From: Zarea fungicola
Taxonomy: Eukaryota > Ascomycota > Sordariomycetes > Hypocreales > Cordycipitaceae
Length of the DNA stretch: 64,000 nt
Direction of reading: 5' to 3'
Assembly: GCA_900169235.1 (NCBI GenBank)
Contig: FWCC01000201.1
Location: forward strand, 1 to 64,000
The translations under genes and the position numbers were made by a program. The notes beneath the pieces are model-generated. The model did no database searches, was not told where the DNA came from, and worked only from the letters and a program-made list of their open reading frames with translations. Shown here piece by piece: positions 1-9,525 of the stretch (the first letter of the stretch is position 1; each line of letters starts with the position of its first letter).

Positions 1-1659
1 GGGCAGGGGGTGGCCGACGTTAGGCGATGCCAATCCACAGTAGTGCATCTCCTCCCCGCCGATTCCTCACATGCCGCTGGAAGCGAAAAGAAAGAGAGGC
101 GTCAGGCCAGGTAGAGAGAACGCAAGAGGGCAGACCAAAATGGACATGATTTTGATCTTGTGTTGCACATTTGGTTGCAAAACCTGGGCTGTTTGAGAGA
201 GGTTTGAGCATGCCGTCTAATTGGTGGTCGTTTAACGAGGCCGGTGGCAGGGGTGTACGTGGTGTGTGCTTTGGATAACATGCATTACTTGCCTATGGCG
301 TGCAGAGTGGCGGTGGAAACTGCTTGGCGAAGCTGTCGCAGCAGTTAATGGAGTAGTTGATGGAGCAGTGGGCTCAGCTAGAACCATAGTAAGTTGATGG
401 AAGCATTGCTGCACTGCTGTTTTGCATATTACTACTTTTGTATTGCTGCAGTGAGTGTTTGGTCAATTTGATTGGATCGATTGCCCCTGGCTCCGATCTA
501 TCTCCAAGTTTGCTTACAAGAGATTTAGAAGAAGAGCACATACCAGATGACAACACATAATAGTGTTTACTCGCCGTCAAACAGTGCTGCATCCAACATG
601 TTTCCCGGATACCTGGGATGTGGGTGTGCCAGAGTGGAAAAGGCGGCCAGGACACAAATGCGGCTTCCAATTAACCAATGAACAAGACTGCCATGCCATG
701 CGACCGGCTCTTTCTTTGTCCTACACGACGACATGCGCTCGCGCTGCAGCTCTCCGTATACGGACCCTGACCACTTGTTCATTTACGCCTACCGCCTCCA
801 GCTTTTGTCGCGACAGAGGTTTCGTCAGATTATTCACATTTTTGGGAAAAAAAGATGACCATTCAAATTTCAATAAGAAACTCCAAATCTTCGATTGAAA
901 TAGACTGTAGCACAAATAACCAGTATCAATGACAATTTTTGGGCAGCATGGGTGTGGTGTGTAAGTGGGTTGGCGTGTAACCATTCAACGAAGAAATGCA
1001 GTTGTGCCACCGCCTTCACCTCGATCAACGGTAACGCAGAGGCCACGGTAATTTTTATTATTTTATTTAAATTGAATTAGACTGTGTATTTACCATTTTA
1101 CGAGATGGAGAAAGGGGCGTGGGAGTGGGCCAAGCGCTGTTCTGGGCCGGAGTGGCAAGGAGACAAACAACTAACAGCAGCAGCATTCGTTTTCTTAGAT
1201 GGAGAAGACTGACCGATGCCTGTTGCTGAGTTGAATCATTTTAATTTTTCTGGCACATGGAGATTAAGTGGATTGGAAATTACGTCTTTCAATCCCAAGG
1301 AGGATAGAAAAAGTATAAGACCCCGGGTTCCTGCAAAGCTTTCCCGTCTCATATCACCTTACCATTCTTCTTCTTTTCCGACACTAGTTCACAAAAGAAG
1401 TTTTTATTTTGAAAAGAAACGCTTGGCATCTGGAACAGACATTCAATTGGAAATCATTTATTGTTGTCTAATTCAAAGGTTTCCTGTATGCTCGATCAGA
1501 CTCCTTTCTCAATTCGTCCCACCACTTCCAGCTGTGACATCCAGTTACAGAACAAACAACTTTGAACAGCTTGCCAAGTTTCCAATAGAAGGCAAGGTAC
1601 AGCAATATCACCGACACCAATCACACGTCAACATAGCCGACAAAGGTAACGAGAACGCA
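1..1659. other. Upstream non-coding region of the C6 regulator gene
   Basis: No convincing gene is seen. The open frames here are short, lack a recognisable domain and have no plausible splice partners. The plus frame running into the next gene is open from about 1216, but its translation before 1660 looks like untranslated leader: there is no domain and composition is unlike the serine- and glycine-rich protein that follows. It probably holds the promoter and 5' leader of the downstream regulator gene. Confidence 0.5.
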
Positions 1660-3417
1660 ATGGCTAGTCACGCAGCCGTTCACACTCAGGTTCACGCCAC
1701 TCCGTCTTACGCGTATCCTCACGGCTCGTGGAGCATCCCGCCAGCTGGTTTTGCCTCATGCAACTCAATGAGCAGCCACAGCCACAGCAGCAACAGCAGC
1801 ACCACCAGCAGCAGCAGTAACAGTAGCAATGCTAGCATCACCAGCCCAACCGGGACTGGCGGCGGGTTCCTCGCACCGCCAGGCGGCAGGAAGTATACCT
1901 CCCGCACGGGCAACCCATACCAATCAGCCGTGGCAAAACGCAGGACGAATGCAATTGCTTCCGGGGTGCGGGAGCCACGAGCACCAGCGGCGCAGCCTGA
2001 GAGCGGCACAGAGCCAGAACGGACTCCGCGCAGGAGAGTGATTGTTGCTGTACGTATCCTCTAATCTAGAACTGGGTTGTCACCTAGAAAGAAACGGTTA
2101 ATTCTAATCCTCATCAATAGTGTACACGATGCCGCCGACGCAAGATTCGATGCAGTGGCGACGATGGCAACAACAGTTCTTGCACCAACTGCGTGAATGC
2201 CAACGAGCCTCATTGCCAGTTTCTGCGCGTCAATGCCGCCACGATGCGGGTAAGTACACTCCGAAGAAATAAGAAAAAAAAATGTACAAAAGAGACATGA
2301 ACTGACATGACTCTCTCATGATTAGGTTCGGGCGAGAGACGGAGAGGCGTGGGGCGGCGTCGACTTCAACTACGACCTCGACACCTGTCGCCAGTACCAG
2401 TCCCGCGGCACCGGGATGGTCATGGCCCTGCAGGGACAAGCGGTGGCATCGACATATGCCGCTCATTCCGGCACAATGGCCACTGGCCCGGTCGGCATGT
2501 ACCAGCAGAGCGGCCTCCTGTACGGCTGGAGCGGTCAGGGATCGCCCGTCGGTGGCTACCATGGCGAGGCCGGCAGCAGCGCCGCGGGCAGTATGGGATA
2601 CGGATCTTACCAGAGCTCGTACAGTGGCATGCCGAGCCCAGAGACAAATTTCATGGTTCGTTGCCCTCATCCCCCCTTTTGTCTTTGACATTGGCAGCTG
2701 GAGGAGCCATCGTCGCTAACAGTTGGACGCAAAAAACAGAACGAGCACGACTTGATTGAACGGCCCTCGACGGCATCAACCATGGCCGATGCCGGCGCTT
2801 TCGCCCTGCACAGCATGGCCCACGGCCTGCCCCTCAGCAGAAGCAACAGCGGCAACGCCAGCCCGTACGGTGGCGGCGGCAGCAACACCAGCAACACCAG
2901 CAGCGGCGGTGGCCCGGCTCTCCTCGCTACGCCGCGATCTCTCCCGGGGCCGGCGAGCGTGCTGGGCTCCTCACGTGTGCCGGCGTCGTCGTCGTCGCCG
3001 CTCTTCTCGCGGCCGTCGACGTACCCCTCGCCCCTGACGACGCCAGTTATTCACGGCGCCAGCCCGGCGTGGTCGGGCGGCGGGTACGAGGCGTCGCCGT
3101 ACACGACCATGGCGACGCCGGTGCCCTCGTCTTTGGCTGCGCAGTCACTGGAGAGGCTGCCGGATTTGTACTCGGCGACACCACCGCCAACGTCGCAGCC
3201 GCAGCCGGTTTCTGCTGCTGAGAGTGCTGGGGATGTGCTGCATCAGGCTGGGGGCATGGTTGGGGGAAGCCAGCCTCTGCCTTCGCACCAGCATCAGTAC
3301 GGGTATGGATATGTAGAGACTGCGGTAAATGGCCACTCCGACTTGAAGCGGGAGCCTGGTCAGGATGAGGCCGGTGCGGACGGCATCAACAACAGCACCG
3401 TTTCTGGCCGTTATTGA
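1660..3417 (+). CDS. Zn(II)2Cys6 fungal transcription factor
   Basis: Four exons are inferred: 1660-2049, 2121-2249, 2326-2655 and 2740-3417, all joined in phase 0, giving about 508 residues. Exon 2 opens exactly on the binuclear zinc cluster: cysteines at about 131, 134, 141, 151, 154 and 162 in the pattern CX2CX6CX9CX2CX7C, with the basic run CRRRKIRC. The protein should bind DNA in the nucleus. The N-terminus is rich in Ser, Asn and Gly; the rest is low-complexity Gly, Ser, Pro and Tyr, and I see no typical fungal-specific middle homology domain. The start at 1660 was preferred over the in-frame ATG at 1216 because the earlier stretch is not protein-like and 1660 has a purine at -3. The exact orthologue is not recognised. 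Confidence 0.85.
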
Positions 3418-4878
3418 TGCCTGAATTTATTGTAAGCGGAGAGATGCATGCTAGAGTATTGATTTTTATTTCTTTTGGTCTTTGTCGGTTTTTAGACTGC
3501 GGATACTTTTTTTCTTTGTCATTTGGGTTGGTGGAATGGCATTTTGGCATTGACTGACCAGAGTGGTCTTGGACAGGATGTTTAGTAGGGTTTGGAAGAA
3601 AAATGAGAGGAAATAGACATTTAGTATTTAGAGTTGTTTTTGAGTAAAGTTTTTATAAATTCATACGAGTTGTTCTGTGCCTTTTATGGCTGGATTGCAT
3701 GTGTAGGAAACCGGCTGGGGACATGGATGTGCGACGACAATCGTTGCCATGCGGAAGACAAATAAGTACCTGCGCCTTGAGAAACGGGCCGGCATGAGGA
3801 AGCCTTTTCTTCTTTTTAACAAGAGGCAATCTTGTGTTGCTGTAACGGCTTGGAGGGATGCTGCCATAATGCCGCAAGCGTGGGTGGATTCAATGTGGCA
3901 ACGTGGGACAGTTTGTGGATGAGATGGACGCAAGGCTTGGCCCTGCTGTGTCTTGTTACTTTCAATATTGTTATTTTAAAAAAGCAGCAATAGGAACAAC
4001 AGCAGCAGCAAACGAATCAGCAGCCACAAGGCAATTGGCGAAAACAAGCTACAGAGAAAGGCAAAGTGAATGTCCCTTGTTTTGTCAAAGAAAATAATTT
4101 GTAGCAGGCATTTTAGGCTGCACCGTACAGCCGGCAAGTAGCTTCTCGATATTCAAGACTTTTAGCAGCGTAAGTAGGCAGTTGAAGTCGGGTTCTGCTT
4201 TTGCACATTGACACCGGTTACTACTCCTTTGTGATAAAATCTGTTTTTGGCGATGCTGGAGAAGGAGGCCTCTACTATCAATAATACTTTTTCTCTAGAA
4301 TTAGCTATTGTTCTACTTCTGCCTTTATGTCTTATATTTGCTCTCGGTCACTCAACCGGTACGTGGTCCCAATGACTCCATCCGCCAAGAGGAGACTCGC
4401 CCAATTTATAATAAGGTACTAGAGAAAAGGGACATTTATTTTGCCTTTTATTGTACTTGGTAGCAATAGGCAGATTAGCAGCAATGGGCAGATTGATAGA
4501 AATAAAAAGATTAATAAAAATAAGAAGATTAATAAAAATAAAAAGATTAATAAAAATAAGAAGATTAATAAAAATAAGAAAGTTAATAAAAATAAGAAGA
4601 CTAATGGAAATAAGAAAATTAATAAAAACAAGAAAATTAATAGAAACAAGCCAATTAGCAGCAATAAACGAATCAGGACAAACTTGAAGCAATTTGGCGG
4701 GGCAAACGGACAAGTGGCGGGGTTGAAGCTCAACAGCTTCACCTCCATCCCACCTTGCATCCTCCATCTCTCCATTCTTTCCTCTCCAAGCATTGAACCT
4801 CTTCCCTGAACCTCTGAAGCTGCCAACTACAAATCAGCCAAAATATACCTTGAAAAACGCACTCAAATCATCGCCACC
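3418..4878. other. Intergenic region between the C6 regulator and phosphomannose isomerase
   Basis: Holds the 3' end of the regulator gene, an 18-bp tandem repeat (listed separately) and the promoter of the isomerase gene. No protein gene with recognisable content is seen. Frames crossing the repeat give Lys/Asn/Ile-rich artefacts. Confidence 0.5.
4474..4671. repeat. 18-bp AT-rich tandem repeat, about 11 units
   Basis: Units are variants of ATTAATAAAAATAAGAAG. The first and last units (ATTAGCAGCAAT...) are more diverged and resemble each other. The period is a multiple of three, so long Lys/Asn frames appear on one strand and Ile/Phe/Leu frames on the other. It lies about 200 bp upstream of the isomerase start codon. 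Confidence 0.9.
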
Positions 4879-6340
4879 ATGCAAGTCCCCCTCGTCCGCC
4901 TGCAGTGCGGCGTGAATTCGTACGAATGGGGCAAAATTGGCCACGATTCCGCCGCCGCCAAGTTTGCTGCTGCAACGCCTGCCGCTGATTTTTCCGTGCA
5001 ACAAGATAAACCCTATGCTGAGGTATGCTTTTATAGCTGATGAATCCCCTTCTGATGCCCCAGCTTCTCTAGATATCTAGATATCTAGATAAGCATTGCT
5101 GTTTGCTAACATTGGCCACCCTCAGCTCTGGATGGGCACTCACCCATCCAACCCATCCCGCGACGTCAAGACCGGCCGCACCCTCCTCGATCTCGTCGCC
5201 GAAAACCAAGCTCTCCTCTCCACAACCGTCGCCGCCCGCTTCGGCCAGAAGCTGCCCTTTCTCTTCAAGGTCCTCTCCGTCAACAAGGCCCTCTCCATCC
5301 AGGCTCACCCCAACAAGAAGCTCGCCGAGCAGCTCCACGCCCGCGATGCCAAAAACTACCCCGACGACAACCACAAGCCCGAGATGGCCATTGCCATTAC
5401 CCCCTTTGAGGGTCTCTGCGGCTTCCGACCTCTCTCTGAGATTGCCCATTTCTTGAGCGTCCTGCCCCCGCTGCGTCGACTTGTCGGCGAGGAAAATGCA
5501 GCCCAGTTTGAGAAGCTCACCAAGGAGGAGGCCGCCGCCGTCGCCGCCGTGTCCGACAACAAGAAGCAGGCCCTGAAGAAGGCGTTTGCAGGATTAATGG
5601 CCTCGTCGCCAGCAGACGTTGCCGCCGAGGTCAAGCAGCTGGTGCAGCTCGCCAAGACGGAACAGGACAACTTTGCCGCGGGCGGCGTCTCCTCCACGTC
5701 GGGCGCCGTCTTGTCTGAGCTGGTTCTCCGCCTCGACAGTCAGTTTGAAGACGACATTGGCCTCTTTGTCCTCTTCTTCCTCAACTTTGTCACGCTGCAG
5801 CCCGGCGAGGCCCTCTTCCTCGTCGCCGACGACATCCACGCCTACGTCTCGGGTGATATTATCGAGTGCATGGCCGCCTCGGACAATGTCGTCCGCGCCG
5901 GCTTCACCCCCAAGTTCAAGGACGTCCCCACCCTCGTCGACATGCTCACCTACAACTACGCCCCCATTGACGAGCAAAAGATGGCGCCCACCGAGTACCC
6001 CTACGCCACCCTCAACCGCGCCGGCTACAGCAGCGGCTCGACTGTTCTGCTCTACGACCCCCCGATTGACGAGTTTGCTGTTGTGCGCAGCGTCCTCCGC
6101 GGGCCCGATGCCAAGGCGACGTTTGAGCCGCTTGATGGGCCGAGCATTGTCATTTGCACGAATGGCAGCGGTACCATTTCTGTCGGCCCAACGAGCTATG
6201 AGATGAAGGAAGGCCATGTATTTTTTGTAGGAGCAACGGCTGAGCTGGTACTGGAGTCGACCACGGGTGAAGAGGTAGAATTTACTACGTTTAAAGCCTT
6301 TTGCGAAGTAGATGATGGCGCAGACAAGGAGAAGCTGTAG
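4879..6340 (+). CDS. Mannose-6-phosphate isomerase (type I)
   Basis: Interconverts mannose 6-phosphate and fructose 6-phosphate in the cytosol, feeding GDP-mannose for glycoproteins and cell-wall mannan. Two exons, 4879-5022 and 5126-6340, encode 452 residues, the normal length. The splice restores the family motif YAE-LWMGTHP. Zinc ligands expected from characterised fungal enzymes are visible as Gln107 and His109 in QAHPNKK, Glu134 in NHKPEMA and His286 in [10 protein letters not shown]. The conserved GLCGFRPL segment is also present. The start ATG sits in a near-perfect CGCCACCATG context. The 103-bp intron carries a small palindromic repeat. A mutated 97-bp copy of codons about 203-235 lies at 13604-13700. 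Confidence 0.95.
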
Positions 6341-6409
6341 AGGATATTTTTAATGACGGATACATGAATAAAGAACAAGACGAGCTACAATATATGAATG
6401 TCAACTCCA

Positions 6410-6713
6410 GTTAAATGACGAATATCTTTTTTAATCCAACTGTTTTTGCTGTTTGTGCTGTTTTTGCTGTTTCTGCTATTTCTGCTATTTCTGCTATTTC
6501 TGCTATTTCTGCTATTTCTGCTATTTCTGCTATTTCTACTATTTCTGCTCTTTCTACTATTTCTACTTGTGACAGTATCTGTACTCTTGTAGCACTGTGC
6601 TATGCACTGTGCCATGTCATCTCAAGTTAAATGGACGAATCTATTTTTTAATCCAACTGTTTCTACTGTTTCTATTTGTGACAGCAGCTGTGCTCCTTGC
6701 TGCACCGTGCTAT
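6410..6713. repeat. Duplicated segment with an expanded 9-bp tandem array
   Basis: Two direct copies lie between the convergent isomerase and glutathione transferase genes. Copy A (6410-6603) and copy B (6626-6713) share GTTAAATG(G)ACGAAT, a TTTTTTAATCCAACTGTTT block and a TGTGACAG...GTGCTAT block. In copy A the middle has grown into about a dozen 9-bp units of the type TTTCTGCTA (about 6440-6567); copy B has only a few degenerate units. This looks like duplication followed by slippage in one copy. Confidence 0.85.
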
Positions 6714-6714
6714 T

Positions 6715-7419
6715 TTAAACCGCCTTTTTGGCATTCTTCTCATTAGTCACAAACTTATTCTCCAGCGACTTGGCCGTCACAGGCCTCGCCCTGATCCTCG
6801 CCAGCCAAGCCTTCACGTTGGGAAAGTCGTCCAGCCTGACCTTGTCCGCAAACGACCCCGGCTGCGTGCGCGCATACCACGGAAAAAAGGCAATCATGAA
6901 CCACGGCAGAAACGCGAGGTCGGCGTAGCTGTACCGCCCGCCGACGAGGTACTCCTTGCCCTCGAGGGCCTTGTCCAGCACGCCCGTCACGCGGCGAATC
7001 TCGTCGACGTACCGGTCCACGGCGCTCGGCAGGTTTTCGGCATGGAGCTTGCTGAACCAGACGGCCTGGCCGAAGTACGGACCCTGGCCCGAGGCCTGAA
7101 AGTGCAGCCACTGCTTGGCGAGGAAGTAGTCTGGCGTGCCGGCGGCAAAGGACAGGCGCTTCTCGGCGGCGTCGTAGGTCTCGAGGAGGTACTCGAGGAT
7201 GGCGCCCGACTCCCAGAGGGTGAGGCCCGTGTTGGGGTCCTCGAGGGCGGGGACGCGGCCGTTGATGCACACGTTGATGTACGGTGGTTTTTTGACGTCG
7301 GCAAAGGGAATCATGCGCAGCTCGTACGGCAGCTGCAGCTCGTCGAGGGCAAAGGCGACTTTCCACGGGTTGGGGCCGTGCTCGACGGCCCAGAGGACGA
7401 GGGGCTGGAGGGAGGACAT
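6715..7419 (-). CDS. Glutathione S-transferase, fungal Ure2-like
   Basis: A single exon of 234 residues, typical of cytosolic GSTs. The N-terminal thioredoxin-fold half is visible, with the glutathione-site segments VPALEDPNTGLTLWESGAI (residues about 55-75; cis-Pro after Val, then the E-S pair). An all-helical C-terminal half follows, ending in the YADLAFLPW segment seen in Ure2/YghU-type fungal GSTs. The WAVEHGPNPWKVAFALDE start also fits that group. Expected role: glutathione conjugation or disulfide/peroxide reduction in the cytosol. It is convergent with the isomerase gene, and its stop lies just beyond the duplicated repeat segment. Confidence 0.9.
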   Translation of the reverse strand: MSSLQPLVLWAVEHGPNPWKVAFALDELQLPYELRMIPFADVKKPPYINVCINGRVPALEDPNTGLTLWESGAILEYLLETYDAAEKRLSFAAGTPDYFLAKQWLHFQASGQGPYFGQAVWFSKLHAENLPSAVDRYVDEIRRVTGVLDKALEGKEYLVGGRYSYADLAFLPWFMIAFFPWYARTQPGSFADKVRLDDFPNVKAWLARIRARPVTAKSLENKFVTNEKNAKKAV

Positions 7420-8271
7420 GGTGGATCGAGTGGTTGGGTCAGCGCTGTGAAGGGATGTTATGAGAATTCCGAAATATACATGTATATGTATATTATTCTT
7501 ATTCTTTTAATGTTTTAATTAAGATTCAAGATTGAGCCCTACATATAGCACGCCTTTTAAAGAGCAGCTAGCGACAACCGACATCGCGGCGCGTCGCCAA
7601 CAGATTACGTATCATGACAAATCAAACCAAGTTAGAGCCGCTTCTCCCCCATTGACTTTGTCGGTTCTCGGCGGAGATGATCCATTGAAAGATGTCGCTC
7701 TTTTCGTATTCTCAAGCTAACTCGTTAGTGAAAGTTGAATGACGTGGAGAAGCGAGCTTAGTTCCGAGCTTCACTTGGCTATTACCAATCAGACAACTTG
7801 CTTACAATTGATGGTGTCTAGGCGCCCCCCCATAGTTGCCAAGGCACAAGCGACTTCTGTAACTAGCAGAGTTGAGCTCAGAAAGACAATTTTGATACGA
7901 ATCCACAATGGAGCGAAAAGGTGACTATCCTAATAAACGGTAAAGGCCTTTTTCTTTCTCTTCTTTTCTCGGACTGGTTCTGTTTGGCCACTTTCGCTAG
8001 CCACAAACGCAAAAGCCAAAACTTGGTTGCGCCAAAAATCAACAAGCCGCAAACACGCTGACAACCAACTTAACATTGGCCAAAAACGTGCCGGTCGCCC
8101 GCACACATCTGCCACCGTAGCAAAAACTAATCTAACAATGAAAAGCCTTGCAATACTATAAAACGGAATAGTATTAATGAAATTACAAAGATATGAATAA
8201 TCGATAGCTAAGCCTTTGGGGTCGTCAAGTTCACTTATATTACTTGTTGGTTGGCCGGTAGTCGCCAGCAA
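7420..8271. other. AT-rich non-coding stretch downstream of a transposase remnant
   Basis: No intact gene is seen. On the minus strand the frame that follows the transposase remnant at 8272-8520 stays open to about 7930, but its translation shows no known domain and it is probably decayed DNA. The right-hand promoter of the glutathione transferase should lie close to 7420. Confidence 0.4.
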
Positions 8272-8520
8272 TTGCTCCTCGAGTTGCTCGACAAAGGTTC
8301 TGGGCCTGTAAAACTTGAATAAACTGTATTTTAGAATTTATATCAACTTTTGCGCATTTTGAGGCTTCGCCATCTCAATTTGTGCCTGAAGTTGCGATAT
8401 TTGGGCCTCTGCGAGGGCTATAGCGCTGTTTTGGGAGTCAAATTGCTGTTGTATTTTCCTATATGCAATTCGGGCATCATAGTCGTTGCTATTAGGTGTA
8501 ACAAAGTCCGCAAGAAGCAT
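8272..8520 (-). pseudogene. C-terminal remnant of a pogo/Fot1-like DDE transposase
   Basis: The minus-strand translation carries the C-terminal signature of fungal pogo-type transposases: a segment of the form R-KIQQQFDSQNSAIALAEAQ, then a coiled-coil-like ISQLQAQIEMAKP run. After a frameshift near 8338 comes PNSKIQFIQVLQAQ, which matches the usual PN-x(3)-F-x(2)-I/V-x(2)-AQ ending. Only this tail is left; no DDE catalytic core and no terminal inverted repeats were found. The frameshift and stop mean it is dead. The family assignment rests on memory of the C-terminal pattern. Confidence 0.45.
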
Positions 8521-8999
8521 TTTTAATTGCTAGCTGTTGGATGGTGTTTAATGTCAAGAAATAAGTCTTTTGCCCTTTTTTTCTTTGGTGCCGCAACTAG
8601 CAATAGCTGGCTTATCAAGCTTTGCCCGGTTAAGTGGCCATGTCGTAGAGATACTAGGTAGCAACTATGTTTTTTTTTCCTTCTTCTTTTTTTTGCAAGG
8701 CCATATAATTTAGTTACTGAATAATAGTCAAGGGATATTTACCTTCCAATCGGCGCGGAATCGTGGCCAGGAGGGCAGCTTGAAAGCTCGACGCGATAAT
8801 ACCTCTCCATGGCCCAAAGACAGCCGCATAAAGAGGCTGAGGAGATTCGAGCCATGTGCAGGCTAGAAGATGAAGATTATGTTATCAAAATAAACAGGTC
8901 AAAAAATTTAAGCGCACACTAGCTTCCACGACCATCAACAATGCAATACTTTCATAGGTAAATTTAAAACTAGAGTACTTAAAACTCTAAAACGCTATA
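8521..8999. other. Non-coding stretch
   Basis: AT-rich sequence with poly-T runs near 8668-8693. No gene, RNA or repeat is recognised. Confidence 0.4.
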
Positions 9000-9525
9000 C
9001 TAGTGGCATCCGTCGTTAATATTTCGAAGCTGGGCCAACAGGTTCAAACCAGTATCGCCATGACAGATAGCATCACCAATACTATTTTAATGTAAGCGCC
9101 GGAAATTGTAAAGAGTTTTAGTATACTCACTGTGTGCTGCATTCGCCAATGATGTATTTAATAACCCATGCAATCTCCCACATGGAGACATGAGTATTTA
9201 CGGGGCTGTAATACTCGTTTGAAATGCAGATTTTGGCCTGATTCCATGTATAGTCAAACCACCATTGTCCACTAGTACTAGCCTTCGAGGTAAGCCGGAA
9301 CTTCCTGTCACCGATTCTTTCGAGTTGTTCGATGAGGCCACGGATGTCTCCCTGAGGAATACTCTTCCAGCCGCCGTTGTTCTTGTTGGTATTTAGACAT
9401 GTTGCGCCTCGCTTGAAAATTTCACCCTGCGCTTCTGCCAGTGTGGTCGAACTAGCGACGGGGGGTGCAGCCGCCGCAATCAGAGCCGGCAGGCTAATAA
9501 GGGAGAGGGCGGAATGGACAAGCAT
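9000..9525 (-). CDS. Small secreted protein, effector-like
   Basis: Two exons are inferred: 9131-9525 and 9000-9081, split by a 49-bp GTGAGT...TAG intron, giving 158 residues. The ATG at 9525 starts a clear signal peptide (hydrophobic LVHSALSLISLPALIAAAA). A pro-region follows, ending in a Lys-Arg site (IFKR, about residue 39) that Kex2 could cut. The mature part has five cysteines. Its layout (W-x(4)-A-K-I-C, then a helix before G-E-C, then a last D-G-C near the end) resembles a broad fungal small-secreted-protein class. Exon 2 adds the last two cysteines. The upstream in-frame start is a TTG and was rejected. The function is unknown; location suggests an accessory secreted protein. Confidence 0.65.

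Noticed and set aside
1216..1659. Earlier in-frame start for the C6 regulator
   Set aside because: The 148 extra residues do not look like protein, and the later ATG begins the typical low-complexity N-terminus.
4348..4826. Hydrophobic Ile/Phe/Leu repeat proteins or Lys/Asn repeat proteins over the 18-bp array
   Set aside because: They are products of translating a tandem repeat whose period is a multiple of three; no gene signals.
6385..6630. Arg-Asn-Ser repeat protein
   Set aside because: Translation of the 9-bp array; no start context, no flanking coding sequence.
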